Below are positions 1-6,237 of a stretch of DNA of 33,062 nt, piece by piece. Position 1 is the stretch's first letter; the number at the start of each line of letters is the position of its first letter. Position numbers and translations under genes: made by a program. The notes below the pieces were generated by a model. It did no database searches, had not been told where the DNA came from, and was given only the letters and a program-made list of their open reading frames with translations. Origin of the DNA: Gracilibacillus halophilus YIM-C55.5 (lineage in GTDB: Bacteria > Bacillota > Bacilli > Bacillales > Amphibacillaceae); NCBI RefSeq assembly GCF_000359605.1, contig NZ_APML01000074.1, forward strand, positions 1 to 33,062, read 5' to 3'.

Positions 1-112
1 GTTCATTAAGGGCTTATGAGATAAAGCTTCCTCTTTGGTACATAAGCAGTATAGTAAATAACACTCTTATTTAGGGGCTTTTGAGGTAGCAATATTTTAA
101 AATTTTATCAAC

Positions 113-149
113 AAAAAAACCTAAATAAAGTGAAATCACTCTACTTAGG
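113..149 (-). terminator. Rho-independent terminator of the GNAT operon
   Basis: Reading the minus strand, a 14-bp stem (two G·U pairs) with a tiny A/T loop spans 120–149 and is followed by seven T residues (the A run at 113–119). The stop codon of the acetyltransferase gene (141–143) lies inside the stem, so transcription ends right at the end of the coding region. Confidence 0.8.
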
Positions 150-761
150 CTGCTTTAAACGCTTTACCATCATGGCATATCCGTTAATAGATTCATAGTC
201 TTCTAGCTCCACAAAACCGTGATCACGATAAAAGGAAATCAATTTATCAACATGCTCACATTCTAAATAAATAATCCTTCCTCCCACAATTTTATGAGCT
301 TCTAAAATCTTACTTTGAGCAAAGGCCATCAGATCTCTTCCAGTAGCCCCGTTCGCTTTTTGCGCTTCAAGGCTGAAGTTCTTGCCCAATTGACCTATGA
401 GAAAACCTTTAATTTCATAAGAATCTTGTTCAGTTCTATGGCCAACCCCCATCAAACGTTTTTTCATTGTGTTTGACAGCTTAGAGAAGTTCTTTTTACT
501 AATCGCTAAAGGCCGGTTTGAAATTGAAAAGTACCCTGTCAAAACATTCTTTTCTTTATATGTACTAAAAACTAAATATGTCCTGGAAATATCCAGCTTT
601 TCAAATTCAATCGCTTTATAGTGAATAAATTGTTCAACATCATCAGCACCGCTTATCCCATCACTTTGTATTGTTTCAAAAGTAAAGAGAAAGTCCTTGA
701 CCTCCTCTTCGTTGATGTCTGAATTCAAAATGTCTGTTAACGAAACAACATTTAAAGCCAT
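141..761 (-). CDS. GNAT-family N-acetyltransferase, second gene of a two-gene unit
   Basis: A 206-residue protein whose C-terminal half looks like a GNAT (Gcn5-related) acetyltransferase. An acetyl-CoA loop-like stretch (QLGKNF…GATGRDL, about residues 123–143) is followed by the typical strand–helix segment IYLECEHVDKLISFYRDHGF (about 164–183). The first ~55 residues have no recognisable motif. The ATG overlaps the stop of the upstream 57-residue gene by one base (TAATG), so the two are translationally coupled. A small upstream gene plus a GNAT enzyme is the layout of TacT/AtaT-type toxin–antitoxin operons. This enzyme is longer than those toxins (usually about 160–175 residues), and its partner is not an obvious DUF1778 protein. 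It could instead be a housekeeping or phage-derived acetyltransferase. The GNAT call is fairly safe; the toxin role is inference. Confidence 0.75.
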   Translation of the reverse strand: MALNVVSLTDILNSDINEEEVKDFLFTFETIQSDGISGADDVEQFIHYKAIEFEKLDISRTYLVFSTYKEKNVLTGYFSISNRPLAISKKNFSKLSNTMKKRLMGVGHRTEQDSYEIKGFLIGQLGKNFSLEAQKANGATGRDLMAFAQSKILEAHKIVGGRIIYLECEHVDKLISFYRDHGFVELEDYESINGYAMMVKRLKQPK

Positions 762-934
762 TAATTACCCTTTGCTGATTGAATAATGTTCTTAATTGCT
801 TCTGGATCGCTTACTTCGTTAACTCTTTGTGATGGTTTATATTGCATGTCTTTACTATCCTCAATTGCATTAATAAGCTTTTGTGCTTGTTTACGATTAA
901 ATTTGAAGTCAGTTGTAAAGCTTTTGGTTGCCAT
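761..934 (-). CDS. Small 57-residue partner protein of the GNAT enzyme (antitoxin candidate)
   Basis: A 57-residue basic protein starting MATKSFTTDFKF. The ATG at 934 is chosen because GAGGTG lies six bases upstream; an in-frame GTG at 943 falls inside that ribosome site. The predicted pattern is one short strand (about residues 3–11), a helix (about 12–26) and a second helix near the C-terminus (about 41–55). This resembles the outline of a ribbon–helix–helix DNA-binding protein, but I cannot prove the fold. The stop overlaps the GNAT start by one base. Gene order (small protein first), coupling, and an inverted repeat over the promoter fit an autoregulating antitoxin. I do not recognise the family by name. 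Confidence 0.65.
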   Translation of the reverse strand: MATKSFTTDFKFNRKQAQKLINAIEDSKDMQYKPSQRVNEVSDPEAIKNIIQSAKGN

Positions 935-988
935 AATAGACACCTCAACTTCCTAATTTTAAAACATGTTTTGAAAAACATTAACCAA

Positions 989-1017
989 ATTATACACATA
1001 TTTTTACTAAAACACAA
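989..1017 (-). promoter_or_regulatory. SigA-type promoter of the small-protein/GNAT operon
   Basis: On the minus strand a perfect -10 TATAAT (989–994) is preceded, after a 17-bp spacer, by -35 TTGTGT (1012–1017). The leader to the ATG at 934 is about 50 bases. Confidence 0.6.
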
Positions 1018-1030
1018 CACAATATGTGTA
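993..1030. repeat. 10-bp inverted repeat framing the promoter (candidate operator)
   Basis: TACACATATT at 993–1002 and its exact reverse complement AATATGTGTA at 1021–1030 are separated by 18 bp. One arm overlaps the -10 edge and the other sits just upstream of the -35, so a protein bound to both arms would block RNA polymerase. A separate perfect 12-bp palindrome, AAAACATGTTTT, lies in the leader at 961–972. Confidence 0.5.
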
Positions 1031-1265
1031 AGAGGATTCAATTAACATTCTACAATATTGTTTCCCCTGTGTAATAATAATATGCATTTATATATGAATT
1101 AGTACCGGCATATGTACAAATATAATCGTTTGAGAAATCAAAAGGTGTTATGACAAAAAAGTATTCACGGAAAGGACAGACCGGAAATATTTTTCGATAA
1201 GTTATATTTTATCAGGCAACGAGTAAAAACGATTAACTTATCTTTGGATTTAGAAAACTTACTTA
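1031..1265. other. Intergenic region without a supportable gene
   Basis: AT-rich sequence between the GNAT operon promoter and the transposase remnant. A 16-codon ORF on the plus strand (from the ATG at about 1151) has no recognisable content. I see no gene or RNA motif here. Confidence 0.5.
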
Positions 1266-1305
1266 AAGTATACAACATTCACACCAGCTTTTTAAGCGTT
1301 TGTTT

Positions 1306-1365
1306 TCAGGATTCAGTTTGGTGATTGCGCTTATATTCGTTAGGCGTTACATAGTCTAGCAATCC
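1306..1365 (-). mobile_element. Remnant of an IS3-type transposase (C-terminus only)
   Basis: On the minus strand this reads LLDYVTPNEYKRNHQTES and a stop. It resembles the extreme C-terminus of IS3-family OrfB transposases, where the last motif is an H-S-x-L-x-Y-x-T-P-x-E-Y block. Similarity is lost upstream of about 1365 and there is no other transposase segment or inverted terminal repeat that I can identify. It abuts the truncated permease remnant, so the insertion probably helped to destroy that operon. The call rests on about 18 residues. Confidence 0.5.
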
Positions 1366-1402
1366 CGCACATTAAGATGTCTATCGAAATTAGATACGTA
1401 AG

Positions 1403-1525
1403 TTATGCATTGTTCCGTCTAATACTGCCACCGACAATGAGTGGCAAAATAACCGCACCAGCATACATAGCTAACACATGTTGAAAACCTAGTGAAGCTA
1501 CTTTCTCTTTTATCACATTCATCAT
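1403..1525 (-). pseudogene. pbuX: N-terminal stub of xanthine permease (NCS2 family)
   Basis: A 40-residue ORF that begins with the first membrane segment of nucleobase:cation symporter-2 permeases (LGFQHVLAMYAGAVILPLIVGG) and then ends after a few residues. A GGAG ribosome site lies five bases upstream. Full PbuX proteins are roughly 430–450 residues with multiple membrane segments, so more than 90% is missing. The start overlaps the end of the xpt remnant, as in an xpt–pbuX operon. This fragment cannot transport anything. Confidence 0.75.
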
Positions 1526-1823
1526 CCATGCTCCTTCTCATCTGCAAATTCAATCTGTTGATTTCCTAATGCTTTAAGTTGAGCTAACGATTTCATCACG
1601 ATATCCTTTCTCATTCAAAATCGCACGCCCTTATTGAAATAATTTCTCAATAACAATGCCGATACCACCAACAGTTGCCTTTGTCTTTTCTAATGATCGT
1701 CCTTTTGTAAAAACTGATCAAAAATCGATATATCATTCGTTTCCTGTTTCGTATAGGAATAGACGGTCGATGTGATCAATCCATCCTTTAATGTTAATGT
1801 TGTACGTAACGAATAAGGGAGCG
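1522..1823 (-). pseudogene. xpt: Decayed xanthine phosphoribosyltransferase
   Basis: The minus strand carries Xpt-like pieces in shifting frames. LTLKDGLITSTVYSYTKQ lies at about 1740–1795, then GIGIVIEKLFQ at 1634–1666 followed by an in-frame stop, then GRAILNEKGYR, and after a further frameshift SLAQLKALGNQQIEFADE near 1535–1600. These align in order with the C-terminal two thirds of B. subtilis Xpt as I remember it (LTLTDNLLTASVYSFTK; GIGIVIEKSFQPGR; ESLARIQSLEEGKVSF). The N-terminus and any purine riboswitch leader are absent. The last frame ends in a TGA overlapping the pbuX start. Confidence 0.75.
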
Positions 1824-1892
1824 TTTTAGAATAAAATGATGGAATTCTCAAACAATACAGATATCATTTCACTCCATATGGGAGGGATCACA

Positions 1893-1982
1893 TTGTATCA
1901 ACGACAAGAACGTTGGTTGATCGGATTAATATTTACTGTCGCCATTTTATTAGGAATTTCGATTGTAAGTCGCATTTTTTAA
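1893..1982 (+). CDS. 29-residue single-span membrane peptide upstream of cydA
   Basis: A short ORF starting at TTG, with GGAGGG seven bases upstream. It encodes five polar or charged residues near the start (YQRQER), then a continuous hydrophobic span (WLIGLIFTVAILLGISIV) and a short SRIF tail. It ends 19 bp before cydA and reads the same way. An in-frame ATG at 1878 exists but would place the ribosome site inside the gene. It may be an accessory peptide of the oxidase, like CydX/CydS proteins, or a leader peptide. There is no sequence match to either that I can name. Confidence 0.5.
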   Translation: MYQRQERWLIGLIFTVAILLGISIVSRIF

Positions 1983-2001
1983 TGAATAAAGGAGATCTCA
2001 T

Positions 2002-3332
2002 ATGGATAATGAACAAGCCGTCTTTTTCAGTCGGGTATTAACTGAATTGACACTTACATTTCATATTATTTATGCAACGATTGGTGTGGGGATTCCGTTA
2101 CTCATATTCATTGCGCAATGGATGGGGATTCGGAAAAATGACGAACATTATATTTTACTCGCAAGACGCTGGACAAGGGGTTATGTAATCACAGTCGCAG
2201 TTGGTGTCGTAACTGGAACAGTGATTGGCTTACAATTAAATTTGCTATGGCCAACGTTCATGCAACTTGCAGGTCATGTCATTGCCTTACCATTATTTAT
2301 GGAAACATTCGCCTTCTTTTTTGAAGCTATTTTCCTAGGCATTTATTTATACACATGGGATCGCTTTGAAGATCAACGAAAGCATATGCTCTTATTGATT
2401 CCAGTCGCAATTGGAGCGACATTTTCAGCATTTTTTATCACATCAATGAATGCATTTATGAATGCGCCACAAGGATTTGAGTTGCAGAATGGAGAGTTTG
2501 TCAATGTCGAACCCATTGTTGCGATGTTTAATCCAGCTATGCCTACAAAAGTAGCACATGTGATAGCGACTGCCTTTATGACATCAGCTTTTATTCTTGC
2601 ATCAATCGGCGCTATCGTCTCATTCGCGGATCTGATCATGTCTACCATAAGAAAGCTCTATATCTAACGATTAAAATCGGCGTGGTTTTCTCTATCGCTT
2701 CTGCAATGATTGGTGATTTTGCTGGAAAATACTTAGCCGAATACCAACCAGAAAAATTAGCCGCAATGGAATGGCACTTCGACACAGAAGAAGGAGCTGA
2801 CCTCACGCTATTTGGCATTTTGAAAAATGATAAAGAAGTTAAATATTCGATTGAACTACCTAACGCCTTAAGCATATTAGCACATGGTAATCCCAATGCT
2901 GAAGTGATCGGTCTCGATCAGTTTCCAAAAGATGAAGTACCTCCACTTTATATCCATTATTTATTTAACATTATGGTCATCATTGGCTTAGGGGTGACGC
3001 TCATTGGTCTCATTTATATTGTAGGGATTTGGTTAAAAAAACAATTTCCTTACCATAAGGGAATGCTTTGGCTCGTTGTTATCACTGGTCCGCTTTGTAT
3101 TGTCGCTATTGAGGCTGGATGGTGGTTAGCTGAGGTTGGCAGGCAACCATGGGTGTTGCGCGGGATTTTACGAACGGAGAATGCAGCAACTACCAGTCCA
3201 TATGTCGACGAAATGCTGATTCTCTTCATTGGTTTATATTTGATCTTAGGTGTGACAAGTGCCATTGTGCTCATGAAAATGTTTAAAAAGAACCCAGTCG
3301 AAACAGAATTAGCGGATCAAAGGAGGAGGTGA
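2002..3332 (+). pseudogene. cydA: Cytochrome bd-type quinol oxidase subunit I, disrupted by one frameshift
   Basis: CydA carries the haems and the quinol site of the membrane oxidase that reduces O2 to water. Haem ligands are visible: H21 (high-spin haem), E101 and E108 in METFAFFFEAIF, H186 in KVAHVIATAF. After frame correction M325 is the expected low-spin haem partner, together with the QPEKLAAMEW quinol-loop motif and GWWLAEVGRQPW. The first frame runs to a stop at 2667 and the rest is read in another frame up to 3332. The switch is at about 2611–2613, where one base is missing between Ala204 and the expected Tyr-Arg. Restored, the protein is 443 residues, normal for the short-loop Bacillus/Geobacillus type (YthA-like). 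It may be a real mutation or a base-call error. The ribosome site is AAAGGAG. Confidence 0.9.
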
Positions 3333-3337
3333 TTCAT

Positions 3338-4372
3338 TTGCCTTATGATGTAATAGGCATATCCGTTTTATGGTTGTTTTTGTTCGGCTATTTGATCATT
3401 GCATCGATTGATTTCGGTGCTGGTTTTTTTAACGCCTATAGTTTATTTACAAATAAATATCATATGATCAGCCATATCGTTCATCGCTATTTGTCGCCTG
3501 TTTGGGAAGTGACGAATGTTTTCCTTGTCTTCTTTTTTGTTGGAATTGTTGGTTTTTTTCCTCAAACGGCTTACTATTATGGTACTGTCATGCTAGTACC
3601 TGTCAGTATTTCATTACTTTTACTTGCCATACGTGGGGCATATTATGCTTTCACGACGTATGGAAAACTGAAAAAGAACATCTGGACCTATATCTATGGA
3701 GTCACCGGTTTATTCATTCCTGCATCGTTAACGATTGCTTTCACCGTATCTGAAGGTGGCTTTATTGACGAAACAAGAAATGGTGTCTCCTTACGATATT
3801 GGGAGTTATTTACCAGCCCATTAACTTGGAGTATCGTTCTCTTAAGTCTCACTTCTGTCTTATATATATCTGCTGTATTTCTCACATGGTATGCGGTTAA
3901 GGCAAAAGATTATCAAGCTGCTTCCTTGCTACGAAAATATGCACTTACCTGGGCATTGCCTACAATTATTACAGCCAGTGGTATTATCGTGGAACTGCGC
4001 GGACATAATCCTACCCATTTCAATCAGATGCTTCATTTATGGTGGTTATTTGCATTATCCGTTCTTTTCTTCTGTATAACCGTATATTTATTATGGCGAA
4101 AAAAACATGAGGGAGTAGCTGTTGTTTTTCTCATCACACAATTTTTTGTCGCATTTTTTGCATACGGGCTATCACACTATCCTTATTTACTTTATCCGTA
4201 TGTAACACTACAAGATAGTTTAACAAGTCACGGAATGGCAGTTGCTTTAATCGTGGCTTTTATCGCTGGCGTTTGTTTACTATTGCCATCACTGTACTTA
4301 CTCTTTCGATTGTTTTTATTTGATAAAGATTATGTCGAAGGGAAGCGGAGTAAAAAGAAAGGAGCCTATTAA
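3338..4372 (+). CDS. cydB: Cytochrome bd-type quinol oxidase subunit II
   Basis: A 344-residue, very hydrophobic protein with about eight or nine membrane spans. It starts with the CydB-type first helix containing FGYLIIASIDFGAGFF. CydB pairs with CydA in the cytoplasmic membrane and holds no haem ligands of its own in this family. TTG at 3338 is preferred because a near-perfect anti-16S match (AGGAGGTGAT) lies nine bases upstream; an in-frame GTG at 3329 falls inside that site. The ribosome site overlaps the 3' end of cydA, and cydB overlaps cydS by one base. The sequence resembles B. subtilis YthB more than classical CydB. Confidence 0.9.
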   Translation: MPYDVIGISVLWLFLFGYLIIASIDFGAGFFNAYSLFTNKYHMISHIVHRYLSPVWEVTNVFLVFFFVGIVGFFPQTAYYYGTVMLVPVSISLLLLAIRGAYYAFTTYGKLKKNIWTYIYGVTGLFIPASLTIAFTVSEGGFIDETRNGVSLRYWELFTSPLTWSIVLLSLTSVLYISAVFLTWYAVKAKDYQAASLLRKYALTWALPTIITASGIIVELRGHNPTHFNQMLHLWWLFALSVLFFCITVYLLWRKKHEGVAVVFLITQFFVAFFAYGLSHYPYLLYPYVTLQDSLTSHGMAVALIVAFIAGVCLLLPSLYLLFRLFLFDKDYVEGKRSKKKGAY

Positions 4373-4473
4373 TGGAAGATTTCATACATTTCTATGCACC
4401 GTTTGTTGTCTTAATTGCCTCTATTATCTTTAGCTTTTGGTTCGCAATGAAAGATCATTTTTTTCATAAATAA
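4372..4473 (+). CDS. cydS: Small subunit of cytochrome bd oxidase
   Basis: A 33-residue protein beginning MEDFIHFYAPFVV, with one membrane span (about residues 9–25) and a short charged tail. Length, position straight after cydB and the FxxxYAPxVV start match CydS, the third subunit seen in the Geobacillus thermodenitrificans bd oxidase structure, which lies beside the haem sites of CydA. The ATG overlaps the cydB stop (TAATG) and AAAGGAG lies nine bases upstream, so it is made together with CydB. Confidence 0.85.
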   Translation: MEDFIHFYAPFVVLIASIIFSFWFAMKDHFFHK

Positions 4474-4490
4474 TCGTTGAGAAGTTAGAA

Positions 4491-4525
4491 CTGGAAGATA
4501 TGCTGACAGAAATCATATCTTCCAG
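4491..4525. terminator. Hairpin between convergent cydS and tyrS
   Basis: A perfect 12-bp inverted repeat, CTGGAAGATATG / CATATCTTCCAG, with an 11-base loop. No clear T run follows on either strand, so it is a stem-loop at a convergent junction that probably ends or protects transcripts rather than a textbook terminator. Confidence 0.55.
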
Positions 4526-4553
4526 TAAATGTGTATAGAATATTGTGCATCCT

Positions 4554-5865
<1,312 letters not shown>

Positions 5866-5885
5866 AAAAAAATCTCCTCCCTCAC

Positions 5886-6110
5886 TAAAAAAGGGACGAG
5901 TTATCTCGCGGTACCACCCTTGTTGCAACGATATCATTCAAGATACATTGCCACTCAAAGGAACATAACGGCGCAGTCCTCACCGTCTTCTAAAAAAATA
6001 TTAGAAGAAACTCCAGATGTGTAATTCAGCGCTTAAATCTATACTGACTCGCAGCCACCGTCAGCTCTCTACAATAGTTTATTAAGCCCTTACTTTCATC
6101 TTTCTACGTC
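5886..6110 (-). promoter_or_regulatory. T-box riboswitch (tyrosine) controlling tyrS
   Basis: On the minus strand the conserved T-box AAGGGTGGTACCGCG occupies 5907–5921. It is followed by the CGAG/CTCG terminator stem and a six-T run (5887–5892). Upstream is a stem I region whose specifier bulge reads GAATTACAC, giving a UAC (Tyr) specifier at 6021–6023. Uncharged tRNA-Tyr should pair with the specifier and the T-box and prevent termination, so tyrS is raised on tyrosine starvation. The 5' boundary is approximate. Confidence 0.92.
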
Positions 6111-6135
6111 TTTATAGTTATGAAATTTTTTATTT

Positions 6136-6164
6136 ATTATAATCGGTATTTCTAGAAAATGCAA
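6136..6164 (-). promoter_or_regulatory. SigA promoter of the tyrS T-box transcript
   Basis: TATAAT (6136–6141) and TTGCAT (6159–6164) on the minus strand are separated by 17 bp. They lie just upstream of stem I of the T-box leader. Confidence 0.75.
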
Positions 6165-6204
6165 ACATATTTTATAATATCGTCCTCATTGATTGACGAT
6201 TGTG

Positions 6205-6210
6205 CTATAA
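6205..6210 (+). promoter_or_regulatory. Extended -10 promoter of the penicillin-binding protein gene
   Basis: TGCTATAAT, an extended -10 element with perfect TATAAT, lies about 28 bases before the start codon. There is no good -35 at the normal distance. The region is divergent from the tyrS promoter. Confidence 0.5.
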
Positions 6211-6237
6211 TGATGGATGAATATAGGGGGTTCTCGA

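Noticed and set aside
811..1045. Open frames on both strands over the 57-residue gene and its promoter
   Set aside because: They overlap the better-supported small gene, lack ribosome sites, and have compositions of non-coding AT-rich DNA.
1151..1201. A 16-codon ORF after AAAGGTG
   Set aside because: It has no recognisable content or neighbour to support it; short ORFs with a passable ribosome site are common in AT-rich DNA.
2598..2630. Programmed ribosomal frameshift in cydA
   Set aside because: No slippery heptamer or evident downstream stem is present at the junction, and CydA families are not known to use frameshifting; mutation or base-call error is simpler.
2642..2896. Minus-strand frames opposite cydA
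   Set aside because: Shadow frames; the plus strand carries clear CydA motifs on both sides of the frameshift.
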